In this document: in pieces, positions 9,122-17,217 of the stretch | Layout: each line of letters begins with the position of its first letter | Numbering within the stretch: position 1 is the first letter of the stretch | Source: an uncultured Clostridium sp. | GTDB taxonomy: Bacteria > Bacillota > Clostridia > Lachnospirales > Lachnospiraceae | Length of the DNA stretch: 64,000 nucleotides | Reading direction: 5' to 3' | NCBI GenBank assembly: GCA_900542035.1 | Contig: UQMJ01000005.1 | Span: forward strand, 70,929 to 134,928 | The notes under the pieces: generated by a model | What the model was told of the DNA's origin: nothing | Database searches by the model: none | The model's input: the letters and a program-made list of their open reading frames with translations, nothing else | Position numbers and translations under genes: made by a program

Positions 9122-10612
9122 ATGCGCAAGGCAGGGATACTGCTTCCGGTTTCCAGTCTTCCTTCCCCGTACGGAATCGGAACATTTTCCAAGGAGGCAT
9201 ACGAATTTGTAGACTTATTAAAGGAAGCGGGACAAAGCTGCTGGCAGATTCTTCCGATGGGACCGACAGGATATGGGGACTCTCCTTACCAGTCGTTTTC
9301 TGCATTTGCAGGTAATCCCTATTTGATTGATTTAGAGCAGCTGATCCAGGACGGACTGTTAACCAGAGAAGAATGCGGACAGGAAGATTTTGGAAGGGAC
9401 GAGAGCCGGATTGACTATGGAAAATTATATTCTGCCCGTCCAAAGATCCTTCATAAAGCATTTGAAAGATGGAAGTCTGCCTATAAGGATCCGGACGCGA
9501 TAAAAGAATGTCTGGAGGCAGAACTGGAAGAGGAAACCAGGGAATATTGCCTGTATATGGCAATCAAACACCATTTTGGAGAAAAAAGCTGGATTCAGTG
9601 GGACGAAGACATTAGGAGGAGAAAGCCGGAGGCGGTAAAATTTTATGAACAGGAGCTGGAAGAAGAAATCCTGTTTTATGAATTCCAGCAGACGGTGTTT
9701 CAAAAGCAGTGGAAGGCGTTAAAAGAATATGCCCACAGCCAGGGGATTTCCATTATTGGAGACATTCCGATCTATGCGGCTTTTGACAGCGCAGACGCAT
9801 GGGCGCATCCGGAACTGTTCCAGTTTGACGAAAACAATCTTCCTTCAGCAGTAGCCGGATGTCCGCCGGATGGCTTTTCCGCAGACGGACAGCTGTGGGG
9901 CAACCCGCTGTACCGGTGGGATTATCAGAAAGCGACTGGATATGCCTGGTGGATGCGCCGGATGGCGTACTGTTTCCAGATGTATGATGTGGTTCGGGTT
10001 GACCATTTCAGAGGATTTGATGAATACTATTCCATTCCGGCAGGGGAACAGACTGCGGTACATGGCCATTGGGAAAAGGGGCCAGGAATTGCCTTGTTCC
10101 AGAAAATGCAGGAGAAGTTTGGAAATGTAAACATCATTGCAGAGGATTTGGGATTTGTGACAGACAGCGTACAGAAACTGGTAAAAGATACAGGATTTCC
10201 CAGCATGAAGGTATTGCAGTTTGCCTTTGATTCCAGGGAAGAAAGCAATTATCTGCCCCATTGTTATCCTCATAACTGTGTGGTGTATACGGGAACCCAT
10301 GATAACGATACGATTCGGGGATGGTATGAATCCTTAAAACCGGCGGACAAACAGATGGCAGTCCGTTATATGAACAGCAAAAGAACGCCGGAATCAGAGA
10401 TTCACTGGGACTTTATCCGGCTGGCCCTGGCAAGTGTGGCAGATCTGGCAGTCATTCCCCTTCAGGATTATCTGGGACTTGGGAGCGAGGCAAGGCTCAA
10501 CACCCCTTCAACCCTGGGCAGCAACTGGACATGGCGGATGAAAAAAGATGCATTTACTCCGGATATCAGGGAAAAGTGCCGGAGCATGGCGCAGCTATAT
10601 GGAAGAATCTGA
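9122..10612 (+). CDS. malQ: 4-alpha-glucanotransferase (amylomaltase)
   Basis: This 496-residue GH77 enzyme moves alpha-1,4-glucan segments between maltodextrins in the cytoplasm and releases glucose. The N-terminal RKAGILLPVSSLPSPYGIGTF, QILPMGPTGYGDSPYQS, the DHFRGFDEY nucleophile region, IIAEDLG with the acid/base Glu, and YTGTHDNDTIRGW are all family signatures. A GTG at 9119 directly precedes the ATG at 9122 and either may be used; AAAGGAGA lies upstream. It closes the sugar-uptake operon and its product supplies glucose and dextrins for further breakdown. Length matches the family. Confidence 0.96.
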   Translation: MRKAGILLPVSSLPSPYGIGTFSKEAYEFVDLLKEAGQSCWQILPMGPTGYGDSPYQSFSAFAGNPYLIDLEQLIQDGLLTREECGQEDFGRDESRIDYGKLYSARPKILHKAFERWKSAYKDPDAIKECLEAELEEETREYCLYMAIKHHFGEKSWIQWDEDIRRRKPEAVKFYEQELEEEILFYEFQQTVFQKQWKALKEYAHSQGISIIGDIPIYAAFDSADAWAHPELFQFDENNLPSAVAGCPPDGFSADGQLWGNPLYRWDYQKATGYAWWMRRMAYCFQMYDVVRVDHFRGFDEYYSIPAGEQTAVHGHWEKGPGIALFQKMQEKFGNVNIIAEDLGFVTDSVQKLVKDTGFPSMKVLQFAFDSREESNYLPHCYPHNCVVYTGTHDNDTIRGWYESLKPADKQMAVRYMNSKRTPESEIHWDFIRLALASVADLAVIPLQDYLGLGSEARLNTPSTLGSNWTWRMKKDAFTPDIREKCRSMAQLYGRI

Positions 10613-10613
10613 G

Positions 10614-10642
10614 TTGACAATCAGTTCCTGAGCAGTTAGTAT
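10614..10642 (+). promoter_or_regulatory. Promoter of the LacI-family gene
   Basis: TTGACA (10614-10619), a 17-base spacer and TAGTAT (10637-10642). It begins two bases after the malQ stop, so the regulator has its own transcript. No copy of the 5828 operator is visible here. Confidence 0.75.
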
Positions 10643-10669
10643 AGCAGGAAAAAGAAAAGGGGACAAGGA

Positions 10670-11710
10670 ATGGATACGCTTAATATAAAAGATATTGCAA
10701 AAATATGCGGCGTTGGAGTCAGCACAGTGTCCAGGGCAATTAACAACCATCCTGACATCAATGAGGAAACGAAAAAGAAGATTCTGGAAGTAATCAGGGA
10801 AAACAATTATATTCCCAACAACAGCGCCAGAAATTTAAAACGCTCGTTTTCCAAGACCATTGCGGTTTTAATAAAAGGAATTGACAATCCGTTTTTCTAT
10901 AGTATGATCCGGATTTTTGAAGAAGAAATCCAGAAAAAAAGGTATTCGTTTCTGCTTCACAGAGTAGAAGAGGCAGAAGACGAGGTTGATGTAGCCATTG
11001 AACTGATCAAGGAAAAACGGCTGAAAGGAATTATTTTTCTTGGAGGTCATTTCTGTCAGAATCAGGAGAAGCTGGAACAACTGGACATCCCATTTGTGTT
11101 AAGTACGGTAGCAAATACGGATACCTTGCAGAACTCCTTTTTCTCCTGTGTTTCAGTAGATGATTTTCAGGAAAGCTACAAAATGGTAGAATATTTATGC
11201 CGAAAGGGCCACCGCCGCATCGGGATTCTGGCGGCAACCCCTCAGGATGAGAGCATTGGGCGTCTCCGTCTGGAAGGGTATCGGAAGGCTTTGGCTGATT
11301 ATGGCATTGACCCAGAGCCATCCTGGTGTTTTTACAGTCCGGAAAATATGAACTGGTATACGATGGCAAACGGATATGGATTAATGAAAAAACTGATGGC
11401 TTCCGGAGAAAAACTGACGGCAGTATTTGCAATTTCGGACAGTCTTGCCATTGGAGCCTGCAAAGCAGTATTTGATGCAGGAAAATCAGTGCCGGAAGAT
11501 TATTCCATTGCAGGGTTTGACGGGCTGGATATGGCGCATTATTATAATCCGGCCATTACCACCATCCATCAGCCTGTGGAAGAAATGGCGTATGAGACGC
11601 TCCGGATTCTGTTTGATCAGATCCGCAGCAAAGCTTCGGAGAAGAAAAACCAGCAGAAAATTTTTCAGGCAAGGCTGGTAGAGGGGCAGTCAACGAGGGA
11701 ACTCAAATAA
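10670..11710 (+). CDS. LacI-family transcriptional regulator of the sugar operon
   Basis: The 346-residue protein has the LacI helix-turn-helix at residues 4-25 (NIKDIAKICGVGVSTVSRAINN), the hinge region YIPNNSARNLKRS and a periplasmic-binding-like sensor domain (about 60-340) ending in the DGLDMAHYYNPAITTI block. It should repress the operon at 5942-10612 through the palindrome at 5828-5845 and be released by a sugar ligand. The ligand is probably a maltodextrin breakdown product, from context. The start follows AAAGGGGACAAGG. A terminator follows. Confidence 0.93.
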   Translation: MDTLNIKDIAKICGVGVSTVSRAINNHPDINEETKKKILEVIRENNYIPNNSARNLKRSFSKTIAVLIKGIDNPFFYSMIRIFEEEIQKKRYSFLLHRVEEAEDEVDVAIELIKEKRLKGIIFLGGHFCQNQEKLEQLDIPFVLSTVANTDTLQNSFFSCVSVDDFQESYKMVEYLCRKGHRRIGILAATPQDESIGRLRLEGYRKALADYGIDPEPSWCFYSPENMNWYTMANGYGLMKKLMASGEKLTAVFAISDSLAIGACKAVFDAGKSVPEDYSIAGFDGLDMAHYYNPAITTIHQPVEEMAYETLRILFDQIRSKASEKKNQQKIFQARLVEGQSTRELK

Positions 11711-11722
11711 TATCAATTTTAG

Positions 11723-11762
11723 AAAAGAGTGAATTCACGAACGTGGATTCGCTCTTTTTTTT
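11723..11762 (+). terminator. Terminator after the LacI-family gene
   Basis: AAAAGAGTGAATTCACG (11723-11739) pairs with 11742-11758 with two G-T pairs, and the stem runs into a long T tract. Confidence 0.9.
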
Positions 11763-11773
11763 ATAAAAACAGG

Positions 11774-11802
11774 TTGACAAATGGAAAAACTATGTGTATA
11801 AC
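11774..11802 (+). promoter_or_regulatory. Promoter of the GntR-ABC operon
   Basis: TTGACA (11774-11779), a 17-base spacer and TATAAC (11797-11802), followed at once by an operator palindrome. Confidence 0.8.
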
Positions 11803-11822
11803 TGTATTAAGACATTAATACA
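11803..11822 (+). promoter_or_regulatory. Operator palindrome for the YtrA-like repressor
   Basis: TGTATTAA and TTAATACA form a perfect 8-bp inverted repeat around GACA, touching the -10 box. A further half-site-like ATACAA lies at 11827-11832. YtrA-type GntR repressors are known to control their own ABC operons, so self-repression is the natural reading. Confidence 0.75.
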
Positions 11823-11849
11823 ATAATACAATTGAACAAGGAGAACACA

Positions 11850-12218
11850 ATGGAGTGGAAGATTGCAGAGGACCGGCCAATCTGGATCCAGCTGTCCGAA
11901 CAGCTGACCGCCCAGATTGCATCCGGAGTGTATCAGCCAGGGCAGAGACTTCCGTCGGTCAGGGAATTTGCCGCAGACGCAGGGGTAAATCCCAATACCA
12001 TGCAGCGGGCTCTTACAGACCTGGAGAGCAAAGGACTAATTATTACCAATCGGACAGCAGGAAGGAGCGTAACCCAGGATATGGAAACGATTAAACAATT
12101 GAGAACCGATCGGGCGATGGAACAGGTGCGGCAGTTTCTTGCACAGATGAGCGAGCTTGGTTATACAAAAGAAGAGATCGGAATGGTGCTGACACAGGCG
12201 CTGAAGGAGGAAGTGTAG
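11850..12218 (+). CDS. GntR-family (YtrA subfamily) transcriptional repressor
   Basis: This short 122-residue protein has the GntR winged helix (IWIQLSEQLTAQIASG, RLPSVREFAADAGVNPNTMQRAL, SKGLIITNRTAGRSV) over residues 9-75 and only a small helical tail, as in the YtrA subfamily. ATG 11850 follows AAGGAG with good spacing; the in-frame TTG at 11832 lies upstream of that site. The ABC ATPase starts four bases after its stop. It should repress the operon in the absence of its signal, often a cell-wall-active agent for this subfamily; the signal here is unknown. Confidence 0.92.
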   Translation: MEWKIAEDRPIWIQLSEQLTAQIASGVYQPGQRLPSVREFAADAGVNPNTMQRALTDLESKGLIITNRTAGRSVTQDMETIKQLRTDRAMEQVRQFLAQMSELGYTKEEIGMVLTQALKEEV

Positions 12219-12221
12219 AAT

Positions 12222-12956
12222 ATGGGTGAAGAATTATTGGTATGCAGCAATCTGACAAAGCGGTTTGGACGCAAAGAAGTCTTAAAGGATGTGGCGCTTT
12301 GCTTGGAGAGCGGAAAAATCATTGGCCTTTTAGGGCCTAACGGTTCCGGAAAGACAACGTTAATTAAGCTGATGAACGGCCTTTTACAGCCGGACGGCGG
12401 AACGGTCCGGATAGGAGGAAATAAGCCAGGAGTCTCCAGCAAAGCTATGATTTCTTATCTTCCAGATAAAATGTATTTTGCAGACTGGATGCGGGTAAAA
12501 GATATTGTAAAAATGTTTGAGGACTTTTATCCGGACTTCCGCAAAGATACTGCATTAGATATGCTGGGACGGCTGGATATCAGCCTGGATGACAGAATGA
12601 AAACCCTGTCGAAAGGAACGAAAGAAAAGGTACAGCTGGTGCTGGTAATGAGCAGAAATGCAAAGCTTTATATATTAGACGAGCCGATTGGAGGCGTAGA
12701 TCCGGCGGCCAGAGACTTTATCCTTCATACGATTTTAAGCAACTATTCGGAAAACGCGTCGGTTCTGATTTCCACCCATCTGATTGCCGACGTGGAAAAA
12801 GTGCTGGATGAGGTGATTTTCTTAAAGGATGGGCGTGTGGTGCGCCAGGACAGCGTGGATCGCATCAGGGAAACCGAAGGACTTTCTGTGGATCAGCTGT
12901 TCCGCCGGATTTTTGCAGTGCCGGAAGCTGGTTACCATCAGGCAGAGGCACAATAA
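12222..12956 (+). CDS. ABC transporter ATP-binding protein, YtrB type
   Basis: The 244-residue ATPase has the Walker A motif GPNGSGKTT (about 40-48), the signature LSKGTKEKVQL in place of the usual LSGGQ, Walker B LYILDEPIGGVDPAARD and the switch His in STHLI. The LSKG form is frequent in YtrB-like and BcrA-like exporters. It works with the membrane protein encoded at 12978 in a drug-export, lipid or cell-envelope stress role that cannot be fixed from sequence. It is cotranscribed with the repressor upstream. Confidence 0.93.
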   Translation: MGEELLVCSNLTKRFGRKEVLKDVALCLESGKIIGLLGPNGSGKTTLIKLMNGLLQPDGGTVRIGGNKPGVSSKAMISYLPDKMYFADWMRVKDIVKMFEDFYPDFRKDTALDMLGRLDISLDDRMKTLSKGTKEKVQLVLVMSRNAKLYILDEPIGGVDPAARDFILHTILSNYSENASVLISTHLIADVEKVLDEVIFLKDGRVVRQDSVDRIRETEGLSVDQLFRRIFAVPEAGYHQAEAQ

Positions 12957-12977
12957 ACAGGGACAGGAGGACGAAAG

Positions 12978-13820
12978 ATGTTTAGAAAGTTAGTGAAATA
13001 TGAATGGGCGGCTATGATCCGGAGTATGCTGCCGGTATATGCGGCTGTAATTGCGGTTTCGATCATTAATTCCCTGTTTATGAACGTGGGAATTGACAGC
13101 AAAAATCCCGTTTTCGGGTTGTGGAACTGGATTTGCTCATCATTTGGCGGAATTGCCATCTTCCTGTACGTTGCAGTAATGATGGCGCTGGGAGCCTTTA
13201 CAGTGGTTGTTATAGTCCAGCGGTTTTATAAAGGGCTTTTAGGAGAAGAAGGGTATCTGATGTTTACTCTTCCGGTAAAGACCTGGCAGCTGGTATTTTC
13301 TAAGGCTCTGGTATCGTTTCTGATAGGAGTTTTGTCAGCGGCAGCGGCGGTTCTGTCTGTTGGAATTTTAATGGGCGCCCAGTTCTTAGAGATTCTGTCC
13401 GCGCTTCCGTATACGCTTGGCTATCTTTATGAAACTGCCATGTCCTATGACAGGGTGTGGGTTATCCATACGATATGTTTTATGCTGGAACTGCTGGCAA
13501 CGCTGGTATTTGGCTGCTTTGCGTTTTTCTACCATGTGTATCTGGCTGTCAGCCTGGGACATCTGGCCAGAAAATATAAGGCGGCCCTGTCTGTAGCCTG
13601 GTACATTGGAATCAATGCCATTCTGGGATTTTTTACATTAAATCTTCTGGGAGCCATGGGAAGCATATGGAATCTTCCGATTTCCATTTCTCTTCCGGAA
13701 AATGGATATTGGGAAATTCATGTTCTTGGTCTGGGGATGATGCTCAGTCAGGTCATTAAGACGGTTCTGTTCAGTATTGGAACCAATTATATTTTGAAAA
13801 ATAAACTGAATCTGGAATAA
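12978..13820 (+). CDS. ABC transporter membrane subunit
   Basis: The 280-residue hydrophobic protein starts MFRKLVKYEWAAMIRS, the usual basic start of ABC-2-like permeases. It shows about six membrane segments (for example YAAVIAVSIINSLFM, IAIFLYVAVMMALGAFTVVVIV, and a final TVLFSIGTNYIL). It partners the ATPase encoded upstream and is probably the last gene of the GntR operon. Homologues are poorly conserved in sequence; assignment rests on topology and context. GGACAGGAGG gives a good ribosome binding site. Confidence 0.82.
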   Translation: MFRKLVKYEWAAMIRSMLPVYAAVIAVSIINSLFMNVGIDSKNPVFGLWNWICSSFGGIAIFLYVAVMMALGAFTVVVIVQRFYKGLLGEEGYLMFTLPVKTWQLVFSKALVSFLIGVLSAAAAVLSVGILMGAQFLEILSALPYTLGYLYETAMSYDRVWVIHTICFMLELLATLVFGCFAFFYHVYLAVSLGHLARKYKAALSVAWYIGINAILGFFTLNLLGAMGSIWNLPISISLPENGYWEIHVLGLGMMLSQVIKTVLFSIGTNYILKNKLNLE

Positions 13821-13897
13821 CTGGCGCCCCATATTTTTCACAAAAACGCACATACTGATGGTTGAGTCAGTACTATCAGGAAAAGGAGGAACAACTG

Positions 13898-15166
13898 GTG
13901 AAATGTGAAAAATATGAGATTGTGTCAGTAAAGGGACGGGAAATTCTGGATTCCAGAGGAAATCCGACGGTAGAAGCAGAGGTAACGCTGGAGTGCGGGG
14001 CAAAAGGAAGGGCTTCTGTTCCTTCCGGCGCGTCTACAGGAACCTTTGAAGCAGCAGAACTCAGAGACAAGGACAGCCGGTACCAGGGAAAAGGCGTTTT
14101 AAAAGCCGTGGGACACGTTAATACCGTGCTGGCAGAAGCCTTGCTGTTTGAAAATGCCCTGGATCAGAGACGGATTGATCAGATTTTAAGGGAGACAGAC
14201 GGAACAGAAAATAAAGAAAAGCTGGGAGCCAATGGAATTTTGGCCGTATCGATAGCGGCTGCCAGAGCAGCAGCGGATAGCCTTGGTCTTCCCCTTTACC
14301 GGTATTTAGGAGGAATCAATGGATGCAGACTTCCAAGACCTATGATGAACATCTTAAATGGAGGAAAGCACGCAGACAATACCGTTGATCTTCAGGAGTT
14401 TATGATTGCGCCCTGGAAGGCCAAGTCTTTTTCAGAAGGTTTAAGAATCTGTACGGAAGTCTATCATACTTTGAAACGACTGCTGGTAAAAAAGGGATAT
14501 TCTACCGGAGTAGGGGATGAAGGCGGATTTGCGCCGGATTTTCAGGATGCGGACCAGGTTCTGGCCTTTCTGATGGAAGCAGTCATCCAGTCGGGATATC
14601 ATCCAGGAGAAGATATCCGGTTTGCCTTAGACGCTGCATCATCCGAGCTTTATGACGAAGAAAGCGGATATTACCTGTTTCCAGGAGAAAGCAGAATGAA
14701 GGGAAAGCAGGTACGCCGGTCTTCTTCAGAAATGGTTCAGTACTATAAAGAACTGACCGAACGGTATCCGATTTTTTCCATTGAAGACGGACTTTGGGAA
14801 GAAGACTGGGAAGGCTGGAAAATGCTGACTTCTGCAATGGGATCCTCAGTACAGCTGGTGGGAGACGATTTATTTGTGACCAATACCAGACGGCTGAAAA
14901 AGGGAATCGACCTGGGGATTGCCAATGCGATTTTAATTAAGGTAAACCAGATTGGGACTCTGACCGAAAGCCTGGACGCTGTACAGATGGCAAAGGAGGC
15001 TGGATATGCCGCTATTATTTCCCATCGCTCCGGAGAAACCGAAGATCCGATGATTGCGGATCTGGCAGTCGGGCTGAATGCAGGACAGATTAAAACCGGA
15101 GCACCGTGCCGTTCGGATCGGGTGGCAAAATACAATCAGCTTTTGCGGATTGAAGAGGAATTATAG
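13898..15166 (+). CDS. eno: Enolase (phosphopyruvate hydratase)
   Basis: The 422-residue enzyme converts 2-phosphoglycerate to phosphoenolpyruvate. It contains REILDSRGNPTVEAEV, PSGASTGTFEA, NILNGGKHADNTVDLQEFMI, the magnesium ligands in FALDAASSE, SIEDG and VGDDLFVTN, the base Lys in ILIKVNQIGTLTE, and ISHRSGETED. GTG 13898 is chosen because AAGGAGG sits eight bases before it; an in-frame TTG at 13862 would add 12 residues of no family resemblance. It stands apart from other glycolytic genes and differs in several usually constant positions (for example TVDLQEFMIAPWKAKSF), so it may be a second enolase of this organism. Confidence 0.95.
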   Translation: MKCEKYEIVSVKGREILDSRGNPTVEAEVTLECGAKGRASVPSGASTGTFEAAELRDKDSRYQGKGVLKAVGHVNTVLAEALLFENALDQRRIDQILRETDGTENKEKLGANGILAVSIAAARAAADSLGLPLYRYLGGINGCRLPRPMMNILNGGKHADNTVDLQEFMIAPWKAKSFSEGLRICTEVYHTLKRLLVKKGYSTGVGDEGGFAPDFQDADQVLAFLMEAVIQSGYHPGEDIRFALDAASSELYDEESGYYLFPGESRMKGKQVRRSSSEMVQYYKELTERYPIFSIEDGLWEEDWEGWKMLTSAMGSSVQLVGDDLFVTNTRRLKKGIDLGIANAILIKVNQIGTLTESLDAVQMAKEAGYAAIISHRSGETEDPMIADLAVGLNAGQIKTGAPCRSDRVAKYNQLLRIEEEL

Positions 15167-15206
15167 GCTTTTTTTAGGTACAAAGCGCAGGAACGGGTCT
15201 CAAACA

Positions 15207-15235
15207 TTGACAAATTCGTGACATAGACTTATAAT
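15207..15235 (+). promoter_or_regulatory. Consensus promoter of the DUF6465 gene
   Basis: TTGACA (15207-15212), 17 bases and TATAAT (15230-15235): a perfect consensus match, predicting high constitutive expression. A second TATAAT lies at 15280-15285 without a good -35 box. Confidence 0.85.
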
Positions 15236-15319
15236 CCAGTAATGACGATGACATCTAAAGCGAATACTTGTAAGTAAGTTATAATAAAAATGTATAAAAT
15301 CAAGAGGAGGATAAGGATT

Positions 15320-15676
15320 ATGGCAGCATCCAGAAAAACAACGAAGACAACTGCAGCAGCGAAACCTGTCAAAGAAGAGACAAAAGCAGTTGAGGTAAAA
15401 GCCGCTGCTCCTGCAGCAGAGGAAGCAAAAAAGGCGGTAAAGCCAGCAGCTAAGAAGCCGGCAGCAAAGAAAGAAACAAAAGCAACGGTTGTATTCCAGT
15501 ACGCTGGCAAAGAAGTTGTAGCAAAAGAAGTGCTGGCAAAGGCTGAGGCAGCTTATGCAGAAACCCACAAAGGGACTGAGATTGAAAGCATCGAACTGTA
15601 CATTGTAGCAGAAGAAAATATGGCTTACTATGTAGTAAACGGCGATGCAAATCCAGAGTTTAAGGTTGAGCTGTAA
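15320..15676 (+). CDS. DUF6465 family protein with Lys/Ala-rich N-terminal tail
   Basis: The 118-residue protein has two parts. Residues 1-60 form a tail of Lys, Ala, Pro, Thr and Val resembling histone H1 or bacterial H1-like tails. Residues 61-118 form a compact acidic domain (VVFQYAGKEVV ... YVVNGDANPEFKVEL) that I recognise as DUF6465, a family of Lachnospiraceae. Function is unknown. ATG 15320 follows GAGGAGG; an in-frame ATG at 15290 lacks a site. It is a single gene with a consensus promoter and a strong terminator, suggesting an abundant protein. Nucleic-acid binding by the basic tail is my inference. Confidence 0.8.
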   Translation: MAASRKTTKTTAAAKPVKEETKAVEVKAAAPAAEEAKKAVKPAAKKPAAKKETKATVVFQYAGKEVVAKEVLAKAEAAYAETHKGTEIESIELYIVAEENMAYYVVNGDANPEFKVEL

Positions 15677-15694
15677 GTAACGCAGCTTAGATCG

Positions 15695-15738
15695 GCTGTT
15701 GCAAGATGAAAGCGGTTCATTTTGCGGCAGCTTTTTTT
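15695..15738 (+). terminator. Terminator of the DUF6465 gene
   Basis: A 16-bp stem (15695-15710 with 15716-15731, three G-T pairs) around a 5-base loop, then seven T residues. The right arm also occurs, in reverse complement, in the hairpin at 50881-50896. Confidence 0.92.
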
Positions 15739-15753
15739 ATAGGAGAGAGACAG

Positions 15754-17217
15754 ATGATGGAATTGCCCCAGGCTTTTACGGTACGGATGAAGAAGCTATT
15801 AGGTTCGGAAGAATACGCAGATTTTATAGAAAGCTATGAAAAAGAGAGAACCCAGGGACTTCGTATCAACCCTTTGAAAACGGAAGACGGCACTGCTTTA
15901 GCAGAGAAAATGTTTCACCTGGAAAAAATCCCCTGGGCAGAGGAGGGATATTATTACTCTAAAAGCGAAAGGCCAGGAAAGCATCCTTACCACGAGGCTG
16001 GCGTCTATTATATCCAGGAGCCAAGCGCCATGGCGGTAGCGGAACTTGCAGCGCCCAGGCAGGGAGAATGGGTTTTGGATCTGTGTGCTGCCCCTGGAGG
16101 AAAAAGTACGCAGCTGGCAGGAAAGCTGATGGGGAAAGGCGTATTGGTCTGCAACGAGATTCATCCTGCCAGAGCAAAGATTTTATCCCAGAACATGGAA
16201 CGGATGGGAATTGGAAACAGCATTGTGACCAATGAAGATTCTGAAAAGCTGGCCAGATGGTTTGGTCCGGTTTTTGACAAGATCGTCATTGACGCCCCAT
16301 GTTCCGGAGAGGGAATGTTCCGGAAAGATGAGGAAGCCAGACTTCAGTGGAGCGAAGAACACGTGGCGGCCTGCGCCGTCCGGCAGGCGGAGATTCTGGA
16401 CAATGGAGCCGCCATGTTAAAGCCAGGTGGCCGCCTGGTGTATTCTACCTGTACGTTTGCGCCGGAAGAGAATGAAGAGAGCATCCGGACATTTTTAGAG
16501 CGTCATCCGGAATTTAAAATAGAAAAACCAGAAAATCTCTGGAATGGTTTTTCGGCCGGACGTCCTGAGTGGACCAGGGATCCAGAGAATGCCAGAATGC
16601 ATCGCCTGGAAGATACCATCCGTATCTGGCCTCACAAGACCAACGGAGAGGGACACTACATGGCGGTCTTAAAAAAGCGGGAGGCTTTGGAAGAAGAACC
16701 GGCTGGTCCGGAAAGGGGCAAAAAGAGAAAAAAAGACAGATTGGACAAGATTCAAAGACAGATTGCAGAAACGTTTCTGCGGGAGACTCTGACCGGTCAA
16801 CAGGCGGACAGGCTGCTGTCCCGCCTGGAAGAAGACGGGATCCTGTTTGGGGATCAGCTTTATCTTTTGCCGGAAGGCGTTGCAAAAATCCTGGGGCCGA
16901 AAGCCCTGGACGGTCTCAGAGTGCTAAGAGCGGGACTCCATCTGGGGACATTTAAGAAAAACCGTCTGGAACCTTCCCATGCCCTGGCTCTGTATCTGCA
17001 TCCAGAAGATGGAAAAAGCTGCCGCAGTCTGAATCTTTCTGACTTCGGAGACTATCAGGAGAGCCTCTCTTATTTAAAAGGAATGTCCCTTTCTGCAAAA
17101 GATGAGAAGGGATGGACCCTGATTGCAGCAGACGGCTGTTCTCTAGGCTGGACGAAGCAGGCAGGAGGCATATTGAAAAACCATTACCCAAAAGGATTGA
17201 GATGGGCTTCCGAATAG
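15754..17217 (+). CDS. RNA m5C methyltransferase, NOL1/NOP2/Sun (RsmF-like)
   Basis: The 487-residue protein carries an N-terminal domain (LRINPLKT), a Rossmann methyltransferase domain with SAM motif VLDLCAAPGGKSTQLA, the catalytic pair of this family in DAPCSGEGMFRK and YSTCTFAPEENEES, and a C-terminal RsmF-like domain (about 330-487). It transfers a methyl group from SAM to C5 of cytosine in rRNA (or tRNA) in the cytoplasm. Start: two adjacent ATGs at 15754 and 15757 follow AGGAGAGAG; the frame opens earlier at 15706 inside the previous terminator. Its last 34 bases overlap the 3' end of the opposing rluA-like gene. Confidence 0.92.
   Translation: MMELPQAFTVRMKKLLGSEEYADFIESYEKERTQGLRINPLKTEDGTALAEKMFHLEKIPWAEEGYYYSKSERPGKHPYHEAGVYYIQEPSAMAVAELAAPRQGEWVLDLCAAPGGKSTQLAGKLMGKGVLVCNEIHPARAKILSQNMERMGIGNSIVTNEDSEKLARWFGPVFDKIVIDAPCSGEGMFRKDEEARLQWSEEHVAACAVRQAEILDNGAAMLKPGGRLVYSTCTFAPEENEESIRTFLERHPEFKIEKPENLWNGFSAGRPEWTRDPENARMHRLEDTIRIWPHKTNGEGHYMAVLKKREALEEEPAGPERGKKRKKDRLDKIQRQIAETFLRETLTGQQADRLLSRLEEDGILFGDQLYLLPEGVAKILGPKALDGLRVLRAGLHLGTFKKNRLEPSHALALYLHPEDGKSCRSLNLSDFGDYQESLSYLKGMSLSAKDEKGWTLIAADGCSLGWTKQAGGILKNHYPKGLRWASE

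Noticed and set aside
9845..10300. Antisense open frame opposite malQ
   Set aside because: The plus-strand gene is certain, and the antisense text is low in similarity to any family.
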